From positions 930,001-994,000 of the forward strand of contig BLAL01000285.1 of NCBI GenBank assembly GCA_015698045.1: a stretch of 64,000 nt of DNA, read 5' to 3'. Made by a program: the position numbers and the translations under genes. This DNA is from Rhizophagus clarus (Eukaryota; Glomeromycota; Glomeromycetes; Glomerales; Glomeraceae). Shown here in pieces: positions 50,750 through 63,685 of the stretch. Position 1 is the first letter of the stretch, and the number at the start of each line of letters is the position of its first letter. Under the pieces are notes generated by a model that was not told the DNA's origin, did not search any database, and was given only the letters and a program-made list of their open reading frames with translations.

Positions 50750-51778
50750 TTACATAAATAAAAACACCCGATTTTTGATAATCACCTTTGCATATTCTTC
50801 AATTTCGAATACAAATGGAGTTTCACCAAAATTTACTTCAATGCATTCATTCCTAGAACGCAATCCAATCATAGGATAATAATCACTAAGGTTAATCTCG
50901 TTAAATGCCTCTCCTGAAATTTTTTTTTTTTAAAAAAATAAAGTTGGTTATTTGTTTCTAAAGAAATTAATATAAACTGGTAAAAAATAACATTATTGTT
51001 ACCTAAACATATACCATTCTTGGTGTAAAATGCAGTTTTGTTGAAAAAATTTATTCCACAACCGATTGTATCTCCAGTTGTGAAAGGTGGACCATAATTA
51101 TTTCCCATACTTGATGAAGATCGGAATTTCTTTCCATCATCACCGTGGTAACCAAAAGTATTTGGTTCCCATCCTAATCAACGAGAAAGAAACGATTTCT
51201 TTTGTTTTGAAATTCTTTTTTTTTTTTTTTTTTTTTTCTTAAAAATAGTTTTACCAAAGTAAAAAATTTTTATTATTATTTACCAGGTAATTTCCAAAGA
51301 AATGCACTATGAACCCCAAATCCAATACCAATATAGCTGGAAAAAAAAAACAAAAAGAAATTAGAGATTCGAAATTTTGTATCAAAAACTTTAAAACAAA
51401 AAGTCGTTGTTTTAACGTTTGAAATATTTTACCCAGATTCTCCGGCGTCTATTATATTGACTTCAAAATAATATAATCCAACCTCACGCGGTATTGAATG
51501 ATTAGTTCGAATGGATGCAGCATCGCGATCGTTTTGGCCAGGTCCTGAAATTTGAGATAAGGAATCTTTTTTTTTTAGATCGATTGAAGCAAAAAAAAAA
51601 AAACAAAAACTCGATTAAAAAAAAAAATATCTTTTATACCTATATATAAAACTCTTAATCCTTTATCTTCAGTAACTTGTAATTTATTGTCTGAATCAGA
51701 TATATTCCATTTTGTAGGTAAATCGATTGGATTCTTATTGATTGGAGAATCTTTTAAATATGAAGGCAAAAAAGCCAT
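50750..51778 (-). CDS. SPRY-domain protein, about 212 aa
   Basis: Five exons (51640-51778, 51433-51544, 51284-51336, 51003-51173, 50750-50913) join to 212 residues. After a short leader ([28 protein letters not shown]) comes a SPRY/B30.2 domain of the RanBP9/10 type: [58 protein letters not shown] and [18 protein letters not shown]. In RanBPM-like proteins this domain binds protein partners of the CTLH/GID ubiquitin-ligase network. Here the LisH and CTLH domains are absent, so it is a stand-alone SPRY protein. The last exon is read through a possible donor (AAAG|GTGATT) to a stop, so the C-terminus is less sure. Confidence 0.88.
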
Positions 51779-52382
51779 TATTAAAATAATTGACTGTTTA
51801 AAACGAAAACCCTTTTTTAAAATGATTTGATTTTTTTTTTTTTTTTTGTTTAAAAGTTTTGTATGAGGTATTTATAGAAAAAATCGATTAAATCCTGTCA
51901 AAAACAATCGGGAGTTTTTTTCCGCAATAAAAAGGAATGATCATCCTTTTAACTTTGTTGTTTCTCTGATCATGTGTCTTTTTAAAAAAAGAAGATCTAT
52001 AAACAGGGGGGGGGAATGTAATAAATAAATGTTACAAGCTTACAAATTTGTTACAAGTTTTACTTTATTAAACATATTTCAATTACTTATAATAGATTTA
52101 TTGATTTTCTGTATACAAAAACCTTTTTTCTTTAAAAAAAAAATAGTTTAATTGATTACGAAAAAAAACAATTAATTTCTTTTTATCAAACACAATCACG
52201 ACTAAAATGTAAATGAAAATAAATAAAAAAAAAAAGATTGGTTGTACTGTACATTCATCATAATATAATTTTTACATATATGTATATAAATATTTAATAT
52301 TGTTTTCCTTTAATGAGGTTTTATTTATAATTAATTAACAAATATCCTAAAAAAGGTTTTGATATTGATTGGTTAAAATAAA

Positions 52383-52417
<35 letters not shown>

Positions 52418-52602
52418 ATTTGTTTATTCGATCGATTACAGTATGAACCCCTTTTTTTAGGATGAAATGAAGGGTTTTTCTCATTATGCGTAATAATTTA
52501 AATTAAAATTAATAAACTTGATTGGCAAAAAAACGAAGTTTGTCTTAGGCATTTCATTTATGATTCCGGATAAAATATAATTTTTTTTTATTCTTATTAT
52601 TT

Positions 52603-52637
<35 letters not shown>

Positions 52638-53347
52638 TGACGAAATCCTTGGCAACTGTTCCATCTTATCTGTGAATAGGAATTATTCGGAGCTACTACA
52701 TTAAAGAATATTCACCAGCTCCACAGTGGCACGAGACTTAATTTCCATTGAACGTATCTGTTTTGACAATGAAGACTCGTGAGTTTTTACTATGTTTCAT
52801 GACGCAAATCATGCAAATCAAAAATAGAACTCGTGAGCAGCGCCACAAGTTAAAAAATTTCGGATGTTTTCCGATAAGATTTAAAAAAATTCTAGAAATT
52901 CCACTACCAAATATTATTTATTAAATTAATACAATAAATTTATTGTATTCCCGTGGTTCAGTAGACAATTAACTACGGATACTAGGGCGCAGAACCGGAA
53001 AGTTCGGAAGCTTATACATGTAATGTACTATTTTGAGAGACATATTTGCATTGCTCATACGACAAAGGAGTAAAAAATTGCGTCATTACCAATTAATTTC
53101 TAATTAAAAATTTACCCAAAATCTGCTGCGTCACGTCCGAACGGATTTAGGAAAATCTTTCTCTACCAGTAAATTAATTAAAAAATTTAATTGTTCGACG
53201 ATTTTGTTGATTAATAAAAGTTATTTTATTTAATATAAATATTTATATAGAAATTATAAATTATACAAATAATAATAGTAATAAAATATCTCCTTGTAAG
53301 TAAATAAATAAACTAAAAACAAAAAAAAAAAAATTTTTTCAACTTTT
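51779..53347. other. Intergenic, poly-A/T rich
   Basis: Upstream of the SPRY gene and downstream of the VIT gene. It holds a G-run (52009-52016) and several poly-A/T blocks (52381-52420, 52608-52639). A patch at 52690-52850 is more balanced and contains ACTCGTGAG twice (about 52766 and 52828). No gene is seen. Confidence 0.5.
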
Positions 53348-56300
53348 TTAAATATTATCAAACCAATTATTTATCAATTCTCGTGCTTTCCCTAATAATT
53401 CATTATATTTCTCATCTAAATCTTCCCCTTCTTTAACATCTATCATCTTTTTTAAAGTTCTTTCCGATTTATTATAAAACATAATACTCTCTTCTTTAAA
53501 TTCTTTCCATAAAATAATTTCAAAATAAGCCAAAGAAATCGCAATTAATAAACATTCTTTTTCATTAATAATATCTATCTCCTCATTATCATTATCAACT
53601 TTATCATTTAATTTGATCTGATTTTTATCTTTACCAAAAAATTCATAAAACTTATTCTCATCTAAAATTTTTCCATCAAAAGAAAATAATTTTAAAAAAC
53701 TAAATAATGTTTCAACATGAACGATTATAGGGTTAATCATTCCTCCATTTGATTCAAAAATACTTTCTCTAAAACGTTTATCAAGTTCTTCAGGACTTAA
53801 TTCTTCCAATTCTAATCTCGTTCTTCCTAATGTTCTTAAATTATTTAAAATTGAATCATCAATAAATCTTACAACAGGTCTAACAAATAATCCTCCAAAT
53901 ACAGGAAATTGCTCAAATCTTCGAACAACTCTATAAACTACTGAACCATACATAATTAATCCATTACCTAAATAATAAATTGGATGTTTGTGCTTTATAC
54001 CTAACGTTAAGGTTTCGTAAGAATATCTATCTATCACTTCATCTATCCCATTTTTTATAAATGATACTGGATTTGAAAGTAAGTTTGATGTATAATATGC
54101 TAAATTTCCTGTATATCTTGATAATATACAATTGGAATTGATATTTATATTACATAATTCGGATGATGCTGTTGATGGTGTATAAGAAGGTGAAAAAATT
54201 CTTTTCGTAAAATCTTTAAAACTAAAATACGCGAATGAATTATAATTTGACTTATTACAATGATAAATTGAAATTGGTGTATTATTATTAATCTCTGGTG
54301 GTGTCTTTGATGAGAAAATTTCACTCCATTTATTAATTGCCAAAAAACTGAAAATCGATGAAAAAAAGAATTAGGTAAAAATTTTTTTTTTAAATTTCCT
54401 CTAAAGTTCCTAAAGTTATAAAAAATCGACTCACCTTGTGTAAGTAGAAATTAAATTATAAGTTTTACTTAACAATATAATTTTATCCTTAACTTTTGGA
54501 TCTGAATCAACAGACTTTCCTTTAAAATTATTTAAATTGTTTTCTTCAAAATCAATAAATTTCCTTGCAGCTAAGGTATGAATAATTTTTCTTTTAAGAA
54601 CATGTGAATCTAACGATACGTTAAATTGAACCAAACCCTGTTGTGATTGAGCTTTTATATGTAAAGTTTTGGAAGGTTTAATTCCTTTAGTTAAAAGAGC
54701 GTACACTATGGCATTACTTTTGTTATAAATTAAAGGAATTTCTGAAGGAGCTTGTAGAATTTTAGGTTGTTGATCATTATTATCATGAGAAAGTTCAGGA
54801 GTTAAATAAGTTGACCCGTCAAGTTGACTACGTACTTTATCAGATTCTTCAATTTTATCTTCGTTATCATCATCATCGTCATTGACATTATCGTCAATGT
54901 CGACATCATCATCGTCGTCATCGTTATCTTCTTCATTGTCTAATACAATAATTTCTTCACTATAATCCAACAATTCAGTATCACCAATATCATCCACCCA
55001 ATTAATTTCATAATTATTTAATGGAATTTCTAAAGAATTCTTTATAATTGGTATTAATTTTTTTTCAAATTTATCATTAAAATTAGTAAAAGTTGAATAA
55101 CCATTTCCTAATTTAGTTAATAAATCGAAATAATTATAAATATCATTATTACTATTTTCATCACCAATAAATAAAGTAAAAAAATTAAAATTTCCATTAA
55201 TCATTTTTTGATTATGAAACAATTCTTTGATTTGTTCAAATTGTTTAGTAATTGAAAATGAATTCGTTAAATAAAATATTTTGGTTGGAATATTACTTGT
55301 TAACGCGTTGAATACTGATTCAAGTGTTGAATGTAAATTAAATTCATTTTGTTGAGATATATTTTGAACAAATTCAAGAGCTGCGGTGAATGTTGATTGT
55401 GAATATTTCTGACTTTTTTCGGGAAAAAGAGATGCGTTTTGCGAGATCATATTGAAAAAGGAATCTTCGGGAAGAGAATAAAGGGCTAATTCTAACGTTT
55501 TCACAATATGATTCAATGTCTGTGTATCTAATGAGCTTTTAAAAAAAAAAATCATTAAAATTGTAAAAAAGATGAATAATATAGTAAATTATAAGATAAA
55601 ACATAATGGGTTTTACTTACACGTCAATGATGAAAATAAATTCGGATTGACCAATATAAGGCGTACATTGTGGTACCAAAGTGAGCATAACACAATTCGT
55701 ACCAGTCTTTGGATTATATTCAACAAACGCTCTACAAAATGACGGATATTTAATACATTACAGTATATAAATCTCATAAACAAATTAACCATACATGTAT
55801 GCTTTACCTTGGTTTATCTAATCCTTGACTTGAAAATACGAGCACAAAATCCTTTTCCAAATAACTAATTTTTTCATTCAATTCAACTTTAGCCAATTTA
55901 GCATCACCAACGTTTAATTCCGATTTAGTAGAATGAGTAGGAGATTCAACACTAGTTATAACTTCAGTCATTCTACAAGTCACAGATATTTCTATCTTAC
56001 AGTTTTCCGATTCATTTAAATAATTATTTTCAATATCAAAATTTTTTTCGTCAGAATTTTTTTCTAAAGAATAATAATTATATTTTTGTGCAATTGCTGT
56101 CGGAAGAGTAAAACGAATTCCTTCAGAATCAGTGTTTTGTCGAAGTTCGGAAACATAAGTTAATTTAATTTTAATCGTTTGACCGGAGGATATTGTACCG
56201 ATAAAACATTGAAATACATCATGTAGTTGGTCATCGATTGTAAAAGCAACATTTCCTTCCTATAAATTAATTTTTGTAGCATAAAGTATAATTAATTAAT

Positions 56301-56868
56301 TAATTAATTACATGAAAAAAAAAAAATAATAATTTTTTTAAAGAAGTACAATTAAATAATTACTTTAATTGCTTCATTATATTCTTTAGTAGCCTGTTCA
56401 GTTTCTTTAACAATCCCTTTAATTTTTCGTTCATCGTCAATTTTTGCTTCAAAGTTACAAATAGTTGAAGAATTAAGAATTGGAAATTTATAGACTGCTT
56501 GAATTTGGTTAGATTCAACGTATTTATATGTCTGATGAATCGTTACTGCGGATTTTGTAATCAAGAAAAACGTGTTAAATTTTGATTTGGATAAATTTCT
56601 TATCAGTTACATAAAAGTAAATAATTTACCTTCGGAAATCATATCAATAACTTTATTATTAATAATACAACGACGTAAAAGGCATAAATGGAAATTATTT
56701 AAATTTAAAAAAAAGAAAAAAGTACATATATGAAAAAATTGAATCAAAATATAAAACGATTTAAAAATTTAATAATTTTTCCTTCTAACCATTTGCAAAG
56801 ACTTTAACGTTCTGTAAAAGAATCGGTTTATATTGTTCGGAAATCGAAAATAATCCATATAATTGCAT
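53348..56868 (-). CDS. VIT domain plus VWA-like domain protein, 981 aa
   Basis: Seven exons (56790-56868, 56630-56650, 56364-56545, 55808-56259, 55621-55731, 54435-55535, 53348-54347) join in frame to 981 residues. Residues about 25-160 form a VIT domain (TIHQTYKYVESNQIQAVYKF, then KETEQATKEYNEAI, then DVFQCFIGTISSGQ). A VWA-like domain begins FIFIIDVSLDTQTLNHIV. The MIDAS DxSxS reads DVSLD, so metal binding is probably lost. An Asp-rich acidic tract lies near 54840-54950. VIT and VWA occur together in inter-alpha-trypsin inhibitor heavy chains, PARP4 and many fungal and amoebal proteins. There is no signal peptide, so it is probably intracellular. Exon 2 is only 21 nt. The 300-residue C-terminus is unrecognised. 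Confidence 0.85.
54840..54950 (-). repeat. Asp-codon tract in the VIT/VWA gene
   Basis: Runs of GAT/GAC/GAA codons encode DNEEDNDDDDDDVDIDD and a second Asp block. Trinucleotide repeats like this can change length easily. It probably makes a flexible acidic linker between the VWA-like domain and the rest. Confidence 0.75.
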
Positions 56869-59800
56869 TATTTATATCTACAAGTTTTTCACTTGAAAAG
56901 TATATATATACGTATATTTTTTTTTTTATCCAAAAAAAAATCAAATATTTTTATATTTTTATATTTTTTTTTTTTTTAAAAAATAAAAAAAAAAAAAATT
57001 AAAAATAAAATAAAATAAAATCTTTTCCAAGGAAAAAATTCGTTATTTTGTAGGGGGTTTTATTATTAAAGTTAAAAATCGGAAAAAAAATTATTTATAT
57101 TTATGGAATTGTGGGAGTATAATATTAGAGAGGCCCATAGTGATTTGTTTATCTAAGCGATGCGTGATCTTGGTGTTTAAATGAAATTAGGAAGGCCTTG
57201 TTGTACTAAATCATCAAGTAATCAGGGGATTTAGTTATATTAAAGAGTTGGGCGGGTGCAAAACTTATGAAAATCTTGTATAACAAGCTTAGTCAGATTG
57301 ACTGCTGCGGAAGGATTGACAAAATGTTTATCATAACATGTGTTATCAGATTTATCAGATTCATATATAAACACATCAATCATCCCGAAAAATTTTTTTT
57401 TTTTTTTTTTATTTTGAATTCAACTTATAATTTTAAGGGTTAATGTTTTGAATGAAGGGATATTTTAATATTTTTTTTAAAAAATATCTGATACATCCAT
57501 ATGGTTTGTGTTAAAAGATAATTTCTTATCTTTTATCTTTTTCTTTCGAAATCTCGCCAATTTTTTTTTTATAGAAAAAATATTAATTATTTTATTTCAT
57601 TATTACAGTTTTTTTTTTAGAATGAACTATAACAACTGCAGAATGACAAAAATAAATGAGATGTATCATATAATTGATCGTTAAGATTTACTGCGCCGAA
57701 TCAATACCGAATTTAAATCTTTTAATTGCTTTTCGCTTGAAAATTTATATTACCATTTGTTTTAAACTCTATTGAATGCCATTTCTTCCCATTTTATTTT
57801 CGTTCCAACCCCATTAATATTATTTTCTTTATTTTACTTTAATTCTTACATATGTAATTTGCTCACTCGTTAGATAATTTTTACCTATGCTAATCTTATA
57901 TATATTAGTCTTATAATTTGTTTATTCTTGTACATATTTGTTATTTCTTGTATATATTTCGCTCATATTTTTGTGCATTATTTAACTTTCTTTTGAAATT
58001 TTTAGTGTGGTGGAGTCTAAAATTTTGTTACATTCAGAATTTATCTTAATTTAATTTAAATCTTTCTTCCTATTAATTATTTATTTATATTTTATTAATT
58101 CTAATATTACCTATTATTATATTGGACGTTGTAACAAACACATTCCTTAAATATGACCTTGAATTATATTTCAAACAAGTGGATGTATCCCCATGACTTC
58201 GATTCGACTCGCCCAAGACTATTATACTACTTTGTGAATGGAGTCACTAAGACACAAATTCATATTATTTCTCAAAATCTCATTCTTAATTTAAAAACAT
58301 TTTTCACTATATATTATATATTTTTTTATACTTATTTAATTATATATACTCTCTTACAATAATAACAATAATAATAATTAGAGCCATATTAGAATATAGA
58401 ACAATAAAGGTAATTATTATTTTTTTCTTTACAATTATAACGTATTATTATTAACTATCCATCATTATTTTTTAGGTTCATTGGAAATAATTCATAAAAT
58501 CCGTTAATTGCACGACACAAAATCAAATATAGTCAATTGATACAAACGATCATTTAGCGTCTGCGAACTTTAAAGAGTCAGACTTCAATCGATTTGTAAT
58601 TATTAAATTATTAAAAAAAAAAAAAATTGGTATTTTTAAAATTAATTTTTTATTTTAACACAATTACTAAAAAAAGATATTTATATTATAATTCAAACTT
58701 TGGGTGGGTTTAGGTATGCAGTTGTTAAATTTTATATTTTATACATATTATTATATTTACTTTTCAATACACCTTCATTAGATTTTATTATTAAGAAAAT
58801 TAATTTTAAAAACATTTACTTTAATTTCAATAAGAATGGCAATCGTCGTTCGAATTTCCCTTATCCTAGTTTAATTGACACTTCAACTTTCGATCATCTT
58901 TTAAAACTGTTTCAATTTTACACTATTCAATATTTTTCTATGCATATATTTTTAATCTAAACATGACACGTGACAATAATGACATGATCAAAATAATAAT
59001 TTAATTATTTAACCCTCTTGCAAATTATTATAAATACTATTATTTTAATTTAATTTTTATGGGAAGTTTCTTTCTATTCATTTTCATTTTCTATTTATTT
59101 ATCTTTTGATTTATTTATATTTGTTGGGATATTTGGAAATTATTTACTTTTAAATTCATATGCATTTTACAATCGAGAGATTTTTTATATAGTTATATAG
59201 TTATTTACGTCCACCACACCATTCCTTTTATTCTAATTAAATTCTTTATGCATTAATATTTAATTTTGAATACTCCTTACTGTTTAACGCATTATTAATG
59301 AACAAATAATTTTATTATATATATTGAAATAGAAAAGAATTTTTTAATAATTTTTACGAAAAAATTTGGATGGAGTAAAATGATATGACTTTGAGAAAAG
59401 GACAATGTTGTTTTTTTCTAAAGTTTTTTATAGGAGTTGAGATAGATTGACATAATTAATTTTATTTAACAAAAGAATTTATTGTAAATTTGTATATTAC
59501 AATATTTTATTAATTTATTCGAAATAATGTGTATATAAAAGATTAAAAATAAAATTTTAGTGTTAACTTATTATTAATCATATTATATTGATATTATTAA
59601 CAAATAATTTTACGCGAATTGTTCTTCAATAAAAATTATTAATTGAAATGTACCTTTATTTATATTTTATAACAAGAAAACGTCTATACTCATATATGTT
59701 CGACTAGAGTAAAAAAAGAAATAAGTTGTAAATTTTTTATTATTTCATTTAAGGTCGTTAACATAGTTAACTTTATGAATCGTTATTCGTTTTAATGCTC

Positions 59801-60480
59801 GATATTTTTAATTATTTTATGTTGACAAATTGTCTCAGTTGGAATGAAAAGATATAGTGGAAAGACAGACTACACGAAGTTGTTAAACGATTCAAAAATC
59901 GAGAATGTTGAAATGTCGCCTTTATTTTGACAAACTTGTAATAATAGGTTAAAATATTACTAATGATGAGGTTAAATCTTAAGAGTCACTTTCAAATTAA
60001 CTAGTTCATTCCTACATAAGATATCTTTTAAAGAGAGAAATGAATTACAGTATATAAGGTTAATAAAGAATTCAAAAAATACTATTTAATATGAAATATA
60101 TGCGGTATATTCATTTTTTCTAAAATCTAATAAAAGGTCGATTGTCTAAAAATGTAATTGTAGGACCTATTTCATCCTAAAGAAGCTTATTCTACTGAGA
60201 AATGAACTTTAATATCAATTACGAAATGTAGTCAGGCTAATCATTGAATTATTGGATCATAGATAACGAAAAATAGAAGAAGCCAACATTTATAAATTGG
60301 ATAACATTCATATTATTAGTTTGTTAACAATCAATTAAAAAAAAAAAATACGTTAAATTTCTTTATAACCTGTGTAATTATACTTTTCCATAATTTATAT
60401 ACATATAACCTTCTTATTTGTACTAAAAATACTATAAACTATGACACAACTAAAATAAAAAAATTTCTATTTCACATGAA
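56869..60480. other. Long AT-rich intergenic region, no supported gene
   Basis: Extreme poly-A/T (56925-57000, 57390-57411). Frames at 58153-58362 and 58700-58960 are dominated by Phe, Ile, Tyr and Asn as expected from AT-rich noise. Its right part (about 59680-60180) is a degenerate direct copy of 63195-63565. Confidence 0.5.
59680..60180. repeat. Left copy of a degenerate long direct repeat
   Basis: Matches 63195-63565 in order: ACGTCTATACTCATATATGT, TTAACTTTATGAATCRTTAT, GAATGAAAAGATATA, ACGATTCAAAAATCGAGAAT, TTTATTTTGACAAAC, AATAATAGG and GTAATTG(T/C)AG(G/A)ACCTATTTCATC. The left copy is about 130 bp longer through insertions. The two copies flank the Sel1 kinase gene. May be a dispersed repeat family or old segmental duplication. 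Confidence 0.7.
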
Positions 60481-62797
60481 TTATTTTTTTAAGTTTTTCA
60501 ATTTATTTTGAGAATTTTCAAGTCCTTGTTTGGCAGATTGTTCAAACCAGTAAATTGCTTTATTTGTATCTTTCTCAATTCCATCCCCTTTTTCATATAT
60601 CAAAGCAAGATTATATTGAGCATACATATCTCCTAAATCTGCTGCTTTTTGATATAATTCAATCGCTTTTTGTTTATTAATACTAGTTCCAATTCCATAA
60701 TTATAACAACATCCTAATAAATTTGTTCCAATCACAAACTCTCCTTCAGCTGATTGTTTAGATAATTTAAATGCCTTACCATTATCTCTGTCAATCCCTT
60801 CTCCATGTATACACATAAGGGCAAGGTAAGATTGAGCCAAATTATTTCCTAATTCTGCTGCTTTTTCATACAAATAAGCAGCTCTCTTTAAATCTTTTTT
60901 AACCCAGATACCATTGTGATAAAAATAACCAACTTGAACTATTCCCATTGCAAAATTCTTATTAGCTACTTTTTCATAATATTCGAAAGCCAAATTTTCA
61001 TTTTTTACGGTTCCATAACCAAATTCGTAACCTAATCCAACATAATATTGTGCCAATATATGATTTTGATTTGATGCTTTAATAAACAAATTAAATGCTT
61101 GATTAAGATTATTACTAGTTTCTATCCCATGAAAATTAAAATATCCATGTAAGAAAATATGATCTAATTCATTTTGATTATTTAATAACCAATTACAAAT
61201 TTCTCGTGATTTTATATTATTATTATTAAAATAATCAAAAATATGGACAATTGATTCTTTCCCTTCATTAGTTAATTTAAAAATAAATTCTATTATTTCA
61301 CCAATTATTATATTTAAATTCTTTTCAGATGAAATACTTTCACTATCAATTTTTTTTTCACTTGTTAATGTGGATACTATTTTTTTTGTACTCATTTCAT
61401 TAAAATTTCGAATAATTTGAGACAATTCCCCATGATATGAATTATTGGTACTTGAAGGAGTATTAATATTAGTTGTAATAATTTCTTGTTTATCCAATGA
61501 TTGAAGAACTGATTTAATTTGATGATTTTCTATTATCGTGCTTGTTCTTGTAATCATCACTTTTAATCTTTCTACCACTTGGTTTATAGTTGGACGATTA
61601 TCCGGCTCACCATCCCAACAATCTAATAAAAAGAATATATGATTTAAGAAATAAATTATACGTATGTTGAAAAAAGTTTAAATATTATTTACCGGTGTAA
61701 AGTTTTATATAATTTTCAGGTGTATCGGGAATAGGATCTTCTCTAAGACCTTGCGAAATTTCTATAGCCAATTCAAGATCATATTCTTCAGTAGAAAAGG
61801 GAGGATGTCCGCTAGATATCTCCCATAATAGTACTCCAACACTGTAAACGTCACTCTTTTCATTAAATGAAGATATTTGTGTTGAATCTTTATTCTTTTT
61901 TCGTTTACCGATTCTTTTTGGATCAATATAAGGAATTATTCCAAATAAGTTTGATTGCTTGGATGATGATCCAATTCTTTTTGACAACCCAAAATCGGCC
62001 ACCTTTATTATGTCTCTATGAACCAATATATTACTAGAATGCTATTAAAATATATATGTTTATTAAAATTAATAATAACATAAAAATAAAATTTATATTT
62101 AATTGAAATTACCAAATCACGATGTACGATCCCTTCATTATGTAAACACGACACGCCACAAGCCAATTGGTACGCCAAGTTGTATTTATTATCCCAGGTA
62201 AAGTTATTGAAGTTTTTCTTCAAATAATCTTTAAGAGTTCCAGAATCGGCATATTCCATAACTAACAAATATTTTTTTAACAAATCATCTTGACTGTCTA
62301 ACGAGTAACGAGTATATAACGAGCATAAAGAAATGATTAAGTTATTTTATACATTTTTTGTAAAAGTTAAAATAAAATATTTTGTATTGTTGGGTAACTT
62401 TATTATACCTGACTCAAATTTTGTAATTCCATAGAATTTAATAATATTATCATGAAATTGTATTTCTTTTTGAAGCTTAAGCTAATTATAAAATATAAAT
62501 ATAATGACATATTACAATTATTTAAGTGAAGTTATTATATTTCTTAATTACCTCATGTACAATTTCTTTTACAGTGATGTTATTAAGATTAAAAAAGGAT
62601 TTTAACGCTATTTTTTGTTCTAAGTCTTTCCAATTTGCACGATAAACTTTTCCAAATGAACCGGAACCAATTTCTCGAATATTGCTAAAATGTTTGTATT
62701 CATAACATTTAAAATAATCTTTAGCAATAGCTTCTTCAATCCATTCAACCCATTCATTTGTATTTTCAGTATCTTGAATTTCGATATTATTGGACAT
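60481..62797 (-). CDS. Protein kinase (TKL-like) fused to Sel1 repeats, 664 aa
   Basis: Five exons (62552-62797, 62409-62481, 62113-62297, 61693-62041, 60481-61622) join to 664 residues. The kinase domain has all key residues: glycine loop IGSGSFGKVY (43-52), beta-3 Lys66 in IALKSF, catalytic loop HRDLHSSNIL (165-174), DFG (184-186), then SDVYSVGVLLWE and CWDGEPDNRPT. The C-terminal half (about 430-660) has six Sel1-like repeats (for example AAYLYEKAAELGNNLAQSYL, then the same pattern with KAIELYQKAADLGD), which form a helical protein-binding surface. An active Ser/Thr or dual-specificity kinase is expected. Kinase-Sel1 fusions are characteristic of Rhizophagus gene expansions. No membrane segment. 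A broken inverted copy lies at 63686. Confidence 0.92.
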
Positions 62798-63685
62798 TGC
62801 GAAGTATTAACGTTAACAAAGATTATTTGTTGTGCAGAAAAAAAATGAACCCCTATTTATATGAATTCTAGTACAACAAACCACATGACAGAAAAGGATT
62901 TTTGTACTTTGTCGATCATGCAATATGATTTAATTGTAAGAGCGACATTTTTCAGTATAAATCAGTAATTAGTTTTTTGGTTTTTTTTTTTTGAACGAAT
63001 AAATTATCAGATCTAGGTTGTGATTCATAATTTGTAGATAAAAGATGAGTGAGAAGCTGTTTAAAAATTTTTTGGAAATGTATTTATTTGAATATTTAAA
63101 TATTCACATAGCATAATTTTACGTGGATTGTAAGTCTTTGATCTCTATTTGTAAATGCATTTATTTATAGAAAATGTATCATATTTATACTAAACGCAAC
63201 AAAACGTCTATACTGATATATGTTTGACTAGAGTAACAAAATTTTGAAATATTTTGAGCCATTAACTTTATGAATCATTATATATTCGTTCTTATGTCTG
63301 TTGACAATGAAAAGATATAAAGGAAAGATCACAGGCATGAATTTTTAACGATTCAAAAATCGAGAATATTGAAACATCATCTTTATTCTGACAAACATTG
63401 ATAATAGGCAAAATAAGACACGAATACCAACGATCAATCAGTTATATCAGATTAACTGAAAAATTAATGTCATTTAAAGAAAATGTGGTATTCATTATTA
63501 TTTTTAAAATATGATAAAAGGTTATTTATCTAAAATTGTAATTGCAGAACCTATTTCATCGTTCCCTATTAACCTATTTTTCGAATTTGTCATGTGACTT
63601 GGTACCAGGTTGTACCAGAATTCATATAAATAGGATTTCATTTTTATGTACGACAAATAATCTTTAACTTCAGCAATACTCCGAA
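62798..63685. promoter_or_regulatory. Divergent upstream region with duplicated TATA-type promoter
   Basis: Between the Sel1 kinase start (minus) and its broken inverted copy (plus). Both sides carry the same core upstream of the ATG: GAATTCATATAAATAGG, then (about 25 bp on) CAACAAATAATCTTT or GACAAATAATCTTTA. They lie at about 62850-62870 on minus and 63618-63665 on plus. TATAAATA is a good TATA box, about 55-65 bp before the ATG in each copy. The 63195-63565 part belongs to a long direct repeat. Confidence 0.6.
63195..63565. repeat. Right copy of the degenerate long direct repeat
   Basis: Same orientation as 59680-60180, with shared blocks as listed there. It lies just upstream of the TATA box of the broken kinase copy, while its partner lies downstream of the intact kinase gene. 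Confidence 0.7.

Noticed and set aside
58700-58960. 86-codon plus-strand frame
   Set aside because: Composition (Phe, Ile, Tyr, Asn, Leu) matches translated AT-rich DNA; no start context or conserved motif.
57990-59222. Inverted pair GTGTGGTGGA / TCCACCACAC suggesting a 1.2-kb transposon
   Set aside because: Only 10 bp match, the bases around differ, no target duplication is visible, and the interior is AT-rich noise.
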